Assembly (NCBI GenBank): GCA_023416585.1
Contig: JAEZHM010000023.1
Coordinates: forward strand, 1 to 64,000
Length of the DNA stretch: 64,000 bases
Reading direction: 5' to 3'
Source of the DNA: Bacillota bacterium
GTDB lineage: Bacteria; Bacillota; Clostridia; Christensenellales; Aristaeellaceae
Under the pieces are notes generated by a model. That model was not told where the DNA came from and ran no database searches. It saw only the letters and a list, made by a program, of their open reading frames with translations. Numbering within the stretch: the stretch's first letter is position 1; every line of letters begins with the position of its first letter. The translations under genes were made by a program, and so were the position numbers. Below are positions 35,105-43,376 of the stretch, piece by piece.

Positions 35105-35995
35105 TTATCGGCCGATGGGTTCCCCCGTCAGTTTTTCGTAGAATTTTATAAGCGCGCTGTGGTCGCTTTGGCCTTCACCGTCATGGTGCAGCACCTTCAT
35201 CATTTCCATCACCTGGCTGGTGAGCAGCGTCGGCGCATCCACGGCTTTGGCGGTGTCCAGCACGTTGCTCAAATCCTTGATGTGCAGATCGATGCGGAAT
35301 CCCGGCTTGAAGTTGCGGTCCATCATCATGGGCGCCTTGGCATCCATCACGGTGGAACCGGCCAAACCGCCCCGGATGGCACGGTAGATGGCATCCGGCG
35401 ATACGCCGGCCTTCTGGCCCAATGTCAGCGCCTCGCTCACCGCGGCAATATTCACGGCTACGATGACCTGATTGCACAGTTTGGTTACATTGCCCGCGCC
35501 GATCCCGCCGCAGAGCACCACCGACGCGCCCATCTTTTCCAAAACAGGCTTCATGCGGTCAAACACTTCCTGCTTGCCGCCCACCATGAACGACAGCGTG
35601 CCGTCGATGGCCTTGGGCTCTCCGCCGCTCACCGGGGCATCCAGCATGTCCACGCCCAATTTCTCAAGCTCCGAAGCGATCTCCCGGGAGGCGATGGGAT
35701 TGATGGAGGACATGTCCACCACCAGGGAACCCTTGCGGATGCCTTGGCATACGCCGTTTTCCCCAAGCACCACCTGCTTGACCTGGGGGGAGTTGGGAAG
35801 CATGGTCAGCACTACGTCGCTTATCCCGGCCAGGGATGGGATATCCGCCGCCCGTGTGGCCCCGCAGGCGCAAACATCCTCCGCCGCGGCATTGTTCAGG
35901 TCGTAGACCGTCAGATCATACCCGGCTTTCAGCAGGTTTTTTGCCATGGGTTTGCCCATAATGCCAAGACCGATAAAACCGATTTTCATCTGCAA
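35105..35995 (-). CDS. garR: 2-hydroxy-3-oxopropionate (tartronate semialdehyde) reductase
   Basis: NAD(P)H-dependent reductase converting tartronate semialdehyde to glycerate. 296 residues, the family norm. N-terminal Rossmann domain with GFIGLGIMGKPMAKNLLKAG (about 5-24), substrate motif DAPVSGGEPKA (about 118) and the catalytic Lys in GAGNVTKLCNQ (about 171), followed by the all-helical C-terminal domain. First gene of the minus-strand operon garR-regulator-gudD and divergent from the ABC importer operon. The context fits aldarate breakdown, in which aldol cleavage of ketodeoxyglucarate yields pyruvate and tartronate semialdehyde. A general 3-hydroxyisobutyrate dehydrogenase-family activity is the alternative. 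Confidence 0.92.
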   Translation of the reverse strand: MQMKIGFIGLGIMGKPMAKNLLKAGYDLTVYDLNNAAAEDVCACGATRAADIPSLAGISDVVLTMLPNSPQVKQVVLGENGVCQGIRKGSLVVDMSSINPIASREIASELEKLGVDMLDAPVSGGEPKAIDGTLSFMVGGKQEVFDRMKPVLEKMGASVVLCGGIGAGNVTKLCNQVIVAVNIAAVSEALTLGQKAGVSPDAIYRAIRGGLAGSTVMDAKAPMMMDRNFKPGFRIDLHIKDLSNVLDTAKAVDAPTLLTSQVMEMMKVLHHDGEGQSDHSALIKFYEKLTGEPIGR

Positions 35996-36576
35996 TCCTC
36001 CTTATCCGGGATGCTGCTGCATCCTGGATGCAAGTTTACTGTAGAAATAGTATACAAACTTCTTGTTTTCAACGCCAGCCATAAAGGGTAATAAAAGCTG
36101 ATACGCAGCGTTCCTTTCGCGTGCTTTGCATTCAAGCGTTTCATATTATGCACTTGTTGATTTACTGATGAAACGTTTGTGCACAGTATAGTTCATGATC
36201 CGTATTGTGTCAAGCAGACATCAAGCATCCCGTTGCGACGGTATTATGTTTGGCTGCAGCCGGCGTATTCGTTGTTCACGTCTTTTGAAAACACGTCCCA
36301 TTGAACGCGCGGCATTTTATGCCGCTCTGAGCATAGATGAAAGGAAGCTCTTGCAACTGACTGAAACGAAAATGAAACAGAAAAAGCATACGTGTCAAAA
36401 AGGGTGCACTTTCTGAAATTGATTATAAGACATATTGATGACGGTGGCGGTAAAAACATATAAATGGCATATATAACACATTGAAAGGCGTATCCAGCCA
36501 ACGTATAATGAAGCCAGAAGCTGCGCTTTATGCGGCAAACAACCAAATATACTCTGGGGAAAGGAAGCGTACTGTC
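35996..36576. promoter_or_regulatory. Divergent control region of the aldarate locus
   Basis: No gene is seen in 581 bases between garR and the importer operon. It holds a nested inverted repeat: GCGTTTCAT (36136-36144) with ATGAAACGT (36168-36176), and TGCAC (about 36149) with GTGCA (about 36180). It is a candidate operator for the PrpR-like regulator. Confidence 0.45.
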
Positions 36577-38118
36577 ATGAAAAGAATCCTGGCACTGTTC
36601 CTGACGATCCTCATGCTGCTCTCCATCACCGGGACGGCAGCTTTGGCGGAAGAGGTCACCTTTGAATTCGCGGCTCCCTTTAAAATCACCCAATGGGACC
36701 CTCAGAATGAGAACAAGACAATGGCCTACTCCCTGTCCAAGCTGACCTACAATACCCTGGCCACGCTGACGGCCGAATTCAAAATCGAGCCGGAACTGGC
36801 TACGGAATGGAAAAGCTCCGAAGACGGCCTGACCTGGACCTTCAAGCTTCGTGAGGGCGTGAAGTTCCACAACGGCGAGGATTTCAACGCCGACAGCGTC
36901 GCGGCCACCATGCAGCGCATGATCGATAACCCCACCTTGGTGCAGGCCGCCTTCTGGTCGGTGCTCAAGGGTGTGGAAAAGGTTTCTGAGTATGAAGTAA
37001 AGCTGATCCTGACCCAGCCTTGGGGCGCCATCATCACCCAATTGTGCGACACGCCCATGCTGCCTGCCAAGGCGCTTAAGGAAAAGGGCGATGCGCTGTT
37101 CGTGTTCGATGATAACAATAAGCCCATCGGAACCGGTCCCTGGAAGTGCGACAAGTGGCTCGCCGGCAGCGGTGACGCCGAATTCGTACGCAATGACGAG
37201 TATTGGGGCTGGGGCGATAAAAAGTCCAATATTGACCGCATCATCTACCGCGCCGTCATTGAGGATACCTCCCGCGTCAACGGCATCCTGGCGGGCGACC
37301 TGGATATGATAGACAGCGTGCCTGTTGAGCAGGTGAAAATGCTCAGCGAAGCCGGCGGCATCACTGTTCAGGACATCCTGGGCACCAACATCGTGCATCT
37401 TGGCTTCCGCACCAAGCCCTTGACGGATGAGTACCGGGTATTCGGTGATGTGAATGCCCGCAAGGCCGTGCAGCACGCGCTGGACCGCCAGGGCATTGTG
37501 GAATTCATCGCCGGCGGCGGAAAGCCTGCCAGCTGGCCCTGCCCCGATACCGTGCTGGGCTATGACGCGGAAAAGGCTGCCGTGCCCGAGTACAGCGTGG
37601 AACTGGCCAAGGAATACCTGGCCAAGACCGATTACAAGGGACAAACCATCCGCTTTATCGTGCCCACCGGCGTGTTCGCCCGCAGCAAGGAAGTTGCCCA
37701 GGCCATCGAAGCCAACCTGACCGACGCGGGCTTCACGGTGAACATGGAAATCATGGAAAACGCCACCTTCCAAACAGAGCGCGCCTCCGGAAACTATGAT
37801 CTGTACCTGCAGCGCTATCCCTTCCCGGCTGGCGATCCCGACAGCGTAGTGACCCAGCGCTGGCTCAATGACGCCCACAAATCGGGCTATGTGAATGAAG
37901 AGCTCAACGCCAAGATCCTGGCCGCCAAGGGCGAGTCCGATCCTGCCAAGCGTGAGCAGCTGCTTAAGGAAATGTTTGCGATTCAATGGGATGTGCTTGC
38001 GCCCCACATGGCCGTTTACCAACAGGTGACCACCGTGGCTTACAAGTCCACCGTCACCGGCCTGAAGGTCCGCCCGGACAACGTGTTCGACTATTCCCTG
38101 ATTTCTTACGCCAACTGA
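36577..38118 (+). CDS. Dipeptide-type (family 5) ABC transporter substrate-binding protein
   Basis: Extracytoplasmic receptor of the importer coded downstream. 513 residues from the ATG at 36577, which starts a signal peptide (KRILALFLTILMLLSITG through to a likely cut after AALA). The SBP_bac_5 domain fills the rest, with the family signature TWTFKLREGVKFHNGEDFNA (about 85-104). There is no lipobox Cys, unusual for a Gram-positive binding protein. Two small hairpins follow the stop codon and may stabilise its message relative to the permease genes. The location beside gudD, garR and a DapA-type lyase points to an aldarate or related sugar acid as ligand rather than peptide. Confidence 0.92.
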   Translation: MKRILALFLTILMLLSITGTAALAEEVTFEFAAPFKITQWDPQNENKTMAYSLSKLTYNTLATLTAEFKIEPELATEWKSSEDGLTWTFKLREGVKFHNGEDFNADSVAATMQRMIDNPTLVQAAFWSVLKGVEKVSEYEVKLILTQPWGAIITQLCDTPMLPAKALKEKGDALFVFDDNNKPIGTGPWKCDKWLAGSGDAEFVRNDEYWGWGDKKSNIDRIIYRAVIEDTSRVNGILAGDLDMIDSVPVEQVKMLSEAGGITVQDILGTNIVHLGFRTKPLTDEYRVFGDVNARKAVQHALDRQGIVEFIAGGGKPASWPCPDTVLGYDAEKAAVPEYSVELAKEYLAKTDYKGQTIRFIVPTGVFARSKEVAQAIEANLTDAGFTVNMEIMENATFQTERASGNYDLYLQRYPFPAGDPDSVVTQRWLNDAHKSGYVNEELNAKILAAKGESDPAKREQLLKEMFAIQWDVLAPHMAVYQQVTTVAYKSTVTGLKVRPDNVFDYSLISYAN

Positions 38119-38179
38119 GCCTTTAAAAAGGCTCCGGACGAATGCAGAGGGAGGGCGTGTGGATTGTCTGCACGCCCTC
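38117..38179 (+). promoter_or_regulatory. Tandem hairpins between binding-protein and permease genes
   Basis: GAGCCTT / AAGGCTC (38117-38134) and GAGGGCGTG / CACGCCCTC (38151-38179), neither with a full T run. Such structures often protect the binding-protein mRNA and reduce read-through. Confidence 0.5.
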
Positions 38180-38212
38180 TTATGGAATCGCCAATAAGGA
38201 GGGATCCTTCCC

Positions 38213-39133
38213 TTGTTGAAGTTTATCATGAAACGGCTGGGATACACCGTTATTGTGCTCCTGGGTGTGTCTGTCCTGACCTTTCTTTTGCTGAAGCTTA
38301 CGCCAGGCTCACCGGCGCGCCTTTTGCTGGCGGATACCGCCACGGAAGCGGAGATTGCGGCCAAAGAGCATGAGATGGGGCTGGACCTTCCTCTTTATCA
38401 GCAGTATTTCCAATATATCACGGGGGTTATTAAGGGGGATCTGGGAACTTCCTATTTCTTCAAAATCCCCAATGCAAAGCTGATCTTTTCCTGCCTTCCC
38501 GCCACGGGATACCTGACCGCAGTGGCCATGATCATATCCCTGGTGATCGCATTGCCCCTGGGTGTGGTAGCCGGCCGGAAGCGCGGGTCCATGACCGATT
38601 TGTTCGCCATGCTCTTTGCCATGCTTGGACAGTCGGTTTCTGGCGTGGTGCTGGGCCTGATTTTTATGCTGGTGTTCGCCGTCAACTTAAAGTGGCTTCC
38701 CGCCATGGGCTATGGCGGACTGGCCTATGTCATCATGCCCGCCACATCCCTGGCCATGCAGATGGCGGCGCTGGTGACCCGCATGCTGCGTTCGGGCATG
38801 GTGGATGTTCTCCAGGAGGACTACATTACCGCTACCTATGCCAAAGGCATCAGCGAATGGGAGATTGTTACCAAATACGCGCTGCGCAACGCCATCCTTC
38901 CGGTCATCACCATTATCGGCCTGCAGGTGGGCACGTTCCTGGGCGGCGCCATCGTTACCGAACAGATTTTTACCTGGCCGGGCATTGGAACGCTTACCGT
39001 ACAGGCCATCGGCAACCGCGACCTGTCGCTGGTTCAGTCCATTCTGCTGGTGATTTCCGCCTGCTTCGTGCTGGTCAACCTGCTGGTTGATATCATCTAC
39101 ACCATCGTCGATCCCCGGATGAGCTTCAATTAG
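38213..39133 (+). CDS. ABC transporter permease, DppB/OppB type
   Basis: First membrane subunit of the importer. 306 residues with about six transmembrane helices and the binding-protein-dependent transport motif EWEIVTKYALRNAILPVITI (about 222-241), containing the EAA loop that docks on the ATPases. The TTG at 38213 is used because AAGGAGGG lies 9 bases upstream, whereas the first ATG (38228) is too far from it. DppB-type N-terminus with the LTPGSPARLLL segment and the family's ELGLDLPLYQQY-like loop. Confidence 0.93.
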   Translation: MLKFIMKRLGYTVIVLLGVSVLTFLLLKLTPGSPARLLLADTATEAEIAAKEHEMGLDLPLYQQYFQYITGVIKGDLGTSYFFKIPNAKLIFSCLPATGYLTAVAMIISLVIALPLGVVAGRKRGSMTDLFAMLFAMLGQSVSGVVLGLIFMLVFAVNLKWLPAMGYGGLAYVIMPATSLAMQMAALVTRMLRSGMVDVLQEDYITATYAKGISEWEIVTKYALRNAILPVITIIGLQVGTFLGGAIVTEQIFTWPGIGTLTVQAIGNRDLSLVQSILLVISACFVLVNLLVDIIYTIVDPRMSFN

Positions 39134-39145
39134 GGAGGGATGTCT

Positions 39146-39991
39146 ATGAGCAAGCATGAACTATGGCGGCGTATGAAGCGCAGCAAGTTTTTTGTCATCG
39201 GTTCCATTCTTGTCATCATGATCATTATTCTTTCAGTTTTGGCTTATGTCATTGCTCCCTTTGACCCGCTGAAGCAGACGCTGCGCAATAGGCTCAAGGC
39301 GCCTACCGGCGAATGGAGCAACAACATATTCGGCGCCGATGCCCTGGGGCGCGATATTTTATCCCGCCTTTTGATCGGCAGTCAGGTCTCTTTGAAAATC
39401 TCCTTTACGGTGGTGATTCTCACCGCCATCATCGGCACCATCATGGGCATCATTGCCGGGTATTTCGGCGGCTGGGTGGATACGGTGATCATGCGCTTCA
39501 GCGACATACAGGTTTCCATTCCACCCATGGTGCTGGCCATCGCCGTCATGGCGGTGCTGGGCAACAGCACATTCAACCTGATCGCTGTGCTGGTGTTTAC
39601 AAGATGGGTGCAATACGCCCGGGTGGTACGCGGCAACGTGATGATGATACGCAATATGGATTACATTCACGCTTCCACCGTATTGGGCGCTTCCAAACCA
39701 CGCATTATGTTCACCCAAATCCTGCCCAATGTGCTGACCCCGCTGATCATTGTCATGAGCCAGGAATTCGGCCGCACCATCATGACCGAGAGTTCCCTGA
39801 GCTTTCTGGGCCTTGGCGTGCCGCCGCCCGCACCATCCTGGGGCGTGATGATCGCCGAGGGCCGGGAATACCTCTCCACCGCGCCATGGGTTGTTATGGT
39901 GCCCGCCATCGCGCTGATGATCGCCGTGCTTGCTTTCAACTTCCTGGGCGATGGCGTGCGCGATGTGCTGGATCCCAGGAACAAGAATTAG
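39146..39991 (+). CDS. ABC transporter permease, DppC/OppC type
   Basis: Second membrane subunit. 281 residues, with a hydrophobic helix near 14-38 (FFVIGSILVIMIIILSVLAY), the extracytoplasmic loop FGADALGRDILSRLLIGSQV typical of OppC (about 58-77), and five further helices. The EAA-type loop lies around ASTVLGASKPRIMFTQILPN (about 177-196). The ATG at 39146 fits GGAGG 7 bases upstream better than the ATG at 39140. It lies 12 bases after the first permease gene. Confidence 0.93.
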   Translation: MSKHELWRRMKRSKFFVIGSILVIMIIILSVLAYVIAPFDPLKQTLRNRLKAPTGEWSNNIFGADALGRDILSRLLIGSQVSLKISFTVVILTAIIGTIMGIIAGYFGGWVDTVIMRFSDIQVSIPPMVLAIAVMAVLGNSTFNLIAVLVFTRWVQYARVVRGNVMMIRNMDYIHASTVLGASKPRIMFTQILPNVLTPLIIVMSQEFGRTIMTESSLSFLGLGVPPPAPSWGVMIAEGREYLSTAPWVVMVPAIALMIAVLAFNFLGDGVRDVLDPRNKN

Positions 39992-40020
39992 CGCTGCGGC
40001 GATGAAGGGGGGAACTCAAC

Positions 40021-40977
40021 TTGGAACCGTTGCTTACCATTAAAGACCTTCGGGTGAAATATGAAACAGGCCGCGCAGTCGCGTATGCCCTCAACGGCGT
40101 CAACCTGTCCATAAACCAGGGCGAGGCGCTGGGGCTGGTGGGCGAAAGCGGAGCCGGCAAAACAACCACCGCGCTGGCGACGCTGAACCTGATACCCAAG
40201 CCCGCCGGAAAAATCACCAGCGGAGAAATATTGTTTGAAGGCAAAAATGTGCTGTCTATGAACAGCAAGGAACTGATGGCGCTTCGGGGCAACAAGATTG
40301 CCATGATCTTTCAGAACCCGTTGACTTCCCTGAACCCCGTGTTCAGCGTTGGGGAACAGATCGGTATGGTGCTGCGCAAGCATAAAAACCTATCCGCGCA
40401 GGAGGCCGTCCGGGAGGCGGGAAGGCTGTTGGAAGTGGTGGGTATCCCAGGGCAGCGGGTCAATGATTTTCCCCACCAGTTTTCCGGCGGTATGCGCCAG
40501 CGGGTGGGCATTGCGGCCGCCTTGGCCTGTAATCCTGCCCTGCTGATTGCGGACGAGCCTACCACGGCACTGGATGTAACCATTCAGGCGCAGATTCTGG
40601 AGCTTATCAAGGAACTGCTCACCAAATACTCCAGCTCCCTGCTGATGATTACCCACAACCTGGGCATCATCGCGGAGATCTGCCAGAAGGTGGCTGTGAT
40701 GTACGCCGGCCGGATTGTGGAATTCGGTACTGTGGATGAGGTTTTTCTGCACCCCATGCACAGCTATACCAACGGGCTGTTCAATTCCATACCCAAACTG
40801 GAAGGCCCCAGGGAGCGCCTGGTATCCATTCCCGGCACAGTCGCCAATCCCGAGCATCTTCCGCCGGGCTGTCCCTTCCATGAGCGCTGCTCAAATTGCG
40901 GGGAACGCTGCCGGACAGAGCTGCCTCCCATGATCAAGGTCAACGACAACCATTACGTGGCGTGCCACTGCGCGTAA
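40021..40977 (+). CDS. ABC transporter ATP-binding protein, DppD/OppD type
   Basis: First ATPase of the importer. 318 residues with Walker A GESGAGKTT (about 41-49), signature FSGGMRQRV, Walker B LLIADEPTTALD and the C-terminal oligopeptide-transporter domain with its iron-sulfur-type Cys cluster (CPFHERCSNCGERC). Start is TTG with GGGGGG about 8 bases upstream, placing the TIKDLRV strand at the right distance from the N-terminus. 13 bases precede the second ATPase gene. Confidence 0.94.
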   Translation: MEPLLTIKDLRVKYETGRAVAYALNGVNLSINQGEALGLVGESGAGKTTTALATLNLIPKPAGKITSGEILFEGKNVLSMNSKELMALRGNKIAMIFQNPLTSLNPVFSVGEQIGMVLRKHKNLSAQEAVREAGRLLEVVGIPGQRVNDFPHQFSGGMRQRVGIAAALACNPALLIADEPTTALDVTIQAQILELIKELLTKYSSSLLMITHNLGIIAEICQKVAVMYAGRIVEFGTVDEVFLHPMHSYTNGLFNSIPKLEGPRERLVSIPGTVANPEHLPPGCPFHERCSNCGERCRTELPPMIKVNDNHYVACHCA

Positions 40978-40990
40978 GGAGGGCGGTAAT

Positions 40991-41989
40991 ATGATGAAGG
41001 AAACAAGACAGCCCTTGGTTCGCGTCAAAAACCTCAAAAAGTACTTTACAACCAAAAGCGGCGCGCAATTGCACGCGGTAGACGACATCAGCTTTGATAT
41101 TTATCCCGGCGAAACGCTGGGGCTGGTGGGTGAGTCCGGCTGCGGCAAGAGCACCGTGGGCAATGTACTGATGCGGCTGCAAAAGCAAACCGGCGGCGAA
41201 ATGCTCTTTGAGGGAAAAAGCGTATTTGGGGCCGCGGGGCATGAGCGCCTGGAAATGTGCAAAAAGATGCAGATCATTTTCCAGGACCCCTATTCCTCCC
41301 TGAATCCCCGCAAAACCGTCCGCTCCATCCTGATGGAAGCATATAAGGTTCACCGCACGGGCAGCCGCCAGCAGATGGAAAAAATGCTGCATGATCTGTG
41401 CGCTGACGCCGGCATCACCCAAGACCTGCTGAACAAATACCCCCATGAATTGGACGGCGGAAAGCGTCAAATCGTGGGCATCGCCAGGGCGTTGTCCCTT
41501 TCGCCCAAGTTTGTGGTCTGTGATGAGCCGGTTTCCTCGCTGGATGTTTCCATTCAGGCCACCATCATCAATCTGCTGGTGGATCTGCAGAAAAAGCGGG
41601 ATCTGAGCTTTCTGTTCATCTCCCACGATTTGAGCGTGGTCCGGCATATTTCCAACCGCATCGCGGTAATGTACCTGGGCCAGATTATCGAGATTGCCCA
41701 AACGGATGAAATATTCGGCAATGCCCTGCATCCCTACACCATTGCGCTCTTGTCAGCCGTGCCCAAGGTGCGCATCGGCCAAAAGATCCACCGCATCGTG
41801 CTCAAAGGTGACGTGCCCAGCCCCATAAACCCGGGCAAGGGCTGCCGTTTTGCACCGCGCTGCTGGATGGCGCAGGATATTTGCGCGGAACAGGCGCCAG
41901 AGCTTCGGGAAACCGAACCCGGCCATAAGGTGGCATGCCATTTCTGCCACGAAAGCCGGGAAAAGGCCGAAGCTATCCAGCGCACATGA
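40991..41989 (+). CDS. ABC transporter ATP-binding protein, DppF/OppF type
   Basis: Second ATPase of the importer. 332 residues with Walker A GESGCGKST (about 48-56), Walker B VVCDEPVSSLD and the OppF C-terminal domain (GCRFAPRCWMAQDIC). The ABC signature reads ELDGGKRQIV in place of the usual LSGGQ, a change seen in some members. ATG with AAGGAGGG 7 bases upstream. It completes a five-gene importer followed by the lyase gene 40 bases later. Confidence 0.94.
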   Translation: MMKETRQPLVRVKNLKKYFTTKSGAQLHAVDDISFDIYPGETLGLVGESGCGKSTVGNVLMRLQKQTGGEMLFEGKSVFGAAGHERLEMCKKMQIIFQDPYSSLNPRKTVRSILMEAYKVHRTGSRQQMEKMLHDLCADAGITQDLLNKYPHELDGGKRQIVGIARALSLSPKFVVCDEPVSSLDVSIQATIINLLVDLQKKRDLSFLFISHDLSVVRHISNRIAVMYLGQIIEIAQTDEIFGNALHPYTIALLSAVPKVRIGQKIHRIVLKGDVPSPINPGKGCRFAPRCWMAQDICAEQAPELRETEPGHKVACHFCHESREKAEAIQRT

Positions 41990-42029
41990 CGCACGTTGCT
42001 TATGGCTGCGGCGGTAAGGAGAGTAAAGT

Positions 42030-42920
42030 ATGATATTCATGCCTGAAGGTATTATCATCCCGGTGGTCACCCCCCTTACGCCACAGGGGGAGTTCAACGA
42101 ACCGGCATACAGGCGGCTTATTGAGTATTTTTGCGAAAACGGCGTGCATGGCATTTTTCCCTTCGGAACCACCGGCGAGTTTTATGCATTCGACAATGGC
42201 ATGTACCGGGAAATTCTGCAAGTCACCAAGAATGCGGTCGCCGGCCGTATGCACATCTATGCCGGCGCCAACCATATCACTCCCCAAGGCGTGATTGAGC
42301 TGGCCGGAATCGCCCGGGAAACAGGCGCTGATGCCTTGAGCGTATTGACGCCCATGTTTATCTCCCAAACACAAAACGAGCTGTATGCCTACTATCGCAC
42401 CATTGCCGATGCCACGGACCTGCCTATCATCATATACAACAATAAGCCAAAGACAAACATTACCGTCTCACCGGAAACGGTGTCACGTCTGTCCAAAATT
42501 AGCAATATCGTAGCGGTCAAGGACTCTACAGGCGATATGACCAACACGGAGGAATACCTTCGCCTGACACGGGATAACCCCTTTTTCCGTGTGCTCATGG
42601 GGCGGGATACACTGATTTACGCGGCGCTGTGCTATGGCGCTGCCGGCGCAATAGCCTCCTGCGCCAATGTGGCCCCCCGTATCGCGGTGGATATTTATGA
42701 AAAGCACCGGGCAGGCGACAATGCCGGCGCTCTGGAAGCGCAGTTCCGGCTGGCCGCCCTGCGCATCGCTACCAACATCGGTACTTTCCCCGTAGTTCTG
42801 AAAGAAGCCCTGCAAATGATCGGGCTGGATTGCGGCCCCTGCCACGCGCCGATTGAACCGCTGGGCGAAGCGGAGCGGGCAGAGGTCCGCAAAGTGCTCC
42901 AGTCTTTAAATCTGCTTTGA
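42030..42920 (+). CDS. Dihydrodipicolinate synthase family lyase/aldolase
   Basis: Class I (Schiff-base) DapA-superfamily enzyme of 296 residues. The Schiff-base Lys lies in VAVKDSTGD (about residue 162), the Tyr in IIYNNKP (about 136), and the substrate loop FGTTGEFYAF near 45-54. Last gene of the importer operon. In aldarate pathways this family includes 5-dehydro-4-deoxyglucarate dehydratase (KdgD), but no ketoglutarate semialdehyde dehydrogenase is nearby while GarR is. This makes an aldolase giving pyruvate and tartronate semialdehyde the better inference. True DapA is unlikely given the context. ATG with GGAG 8 bases upstream. Confidence 0.88.
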   Translation: MIFMPEGIIIPVVTPLTPQGEFNEPAYRRLIEYFCENGVHGIFPFGTTGEFYAFDNGMYREILQVTKNAVAGRMHIYAGANHITPQGVIELAGIARETGADALSVLTPMFISQTQNELYAYYRTIADATDLPIIIYNNKPKTNITVSPETVSRLSKISNIVAVKDSTGDMTNTEEYLRLTRDNPFFRVLMGRDTLIYAALCYGAAGAIASCANVAPRIAVDIYEKHRAGDNAGALEAQFRLAALRIATNIGTFPVVLKEALQMIGLDCGPCHAPIEPLGEAERAEVRKVLQSLNLL

Positions 42921-42964
42921 CGCATTGAGGTAATCCTTACCCGCTGTAAAGCATGCCGTATCGT

Positions 42965-43010
42965 TTAAGCGGCCTTGGCGTAAGAAGATATATACTTGCG
43001 CCAAGGCCGC
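42965..43010 (+). terminator. Long GC-rich hairpin after the importer operon, no T run
   Basis: The perfect 12-bp arms GCGGCCTTGGCG (42969-42980) and CGCCAAGGCCGC (42999-43010) extend inward to 16 bp with one G-U pair. No T tail follows, so it may be a weak terminator or a 3'-end stabiliser. Confidence 0.5.
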
Positions 43011-43213
43011 GCAGTATTTAGCCGAAAATGCCGACGCCTATACGGTTGTTCCCCTGAACGCGCAAGTGCAGCTTAGTTCTCCCGGGGGTGAAGGAAGCCA
43101 TCGCCCTATAACTCGCTTCTCACAAACGTGTTGGGCCATGAGCTGAGGTCGGGCAGGGAAAAAAGAAACCATGAATGTCTGCAATTCCGCTCCGGGCGTT
43201 CCTTGTCCGGCAC

Positions 43214-43242
43214 TTGTAAAATGTGCGTGCTGTGTGTATAAT
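43214..43242 (+). promoter_or_regulatory. Promoter of murA
   Basis: -35 TTGTAA (43214-43219), 17-bp spacer, -10 TATAAT (43237-43242). The transcript would have a leader of about 130 bases. Confidence 0.65.
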
Positions 43243-43270
43243 GAAGTGTATGCTCTGTGTCACGGACCGT

Positions 43271-43372
43271 GGGATGTATCGGATGTCCTGCAAAAAGGCA
43301 GTCGATACATCCCTTGCCCAGTTTGGCTATGGGGAGCAAGCAACCCAAGGAGGTGACCTGGCTTTAAGCCAG
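43271..43372 (+). promoter_or_regulatory. Structured 5' leader of murA
   Basis: A perfect 11-bp stem GGGATGTATCG (43271-43281) / CGATACATCCC (43303-43313) encloses a CTGC / GCAG inner stem. A second small hairpin, CTGGC-TTTAA-GCCAG (43358-43372), lies between the ribosome site AAGGAGGTGA (43347-43356) and the ATG. Translation or termination control is inferred, not shown. Confidence 0.45.
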
Positions 43373-43376
43373 CGGT

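Larger units (their letters stand above)
42921..43376. other. Intergenic region between lyase and murA
   Basis: No gene is seen. It contains a long hairpin at 42965-43010, a promoter at 43214-43242, and the structured murA leader. Confidence 0.6.

Noticed and set aside
35087..36091. 334-residue plus-strand open frame
   Set aside because: Antisense to garR; composition (His and Gln rich) is typical of a shadow frame.
36244..38364. 706-residue open frame on the minus strand
   Set aside because: It is antisense to the clear family-5 binding protein gene and matches no family; the long frame reflects codon bias on the coding strand.
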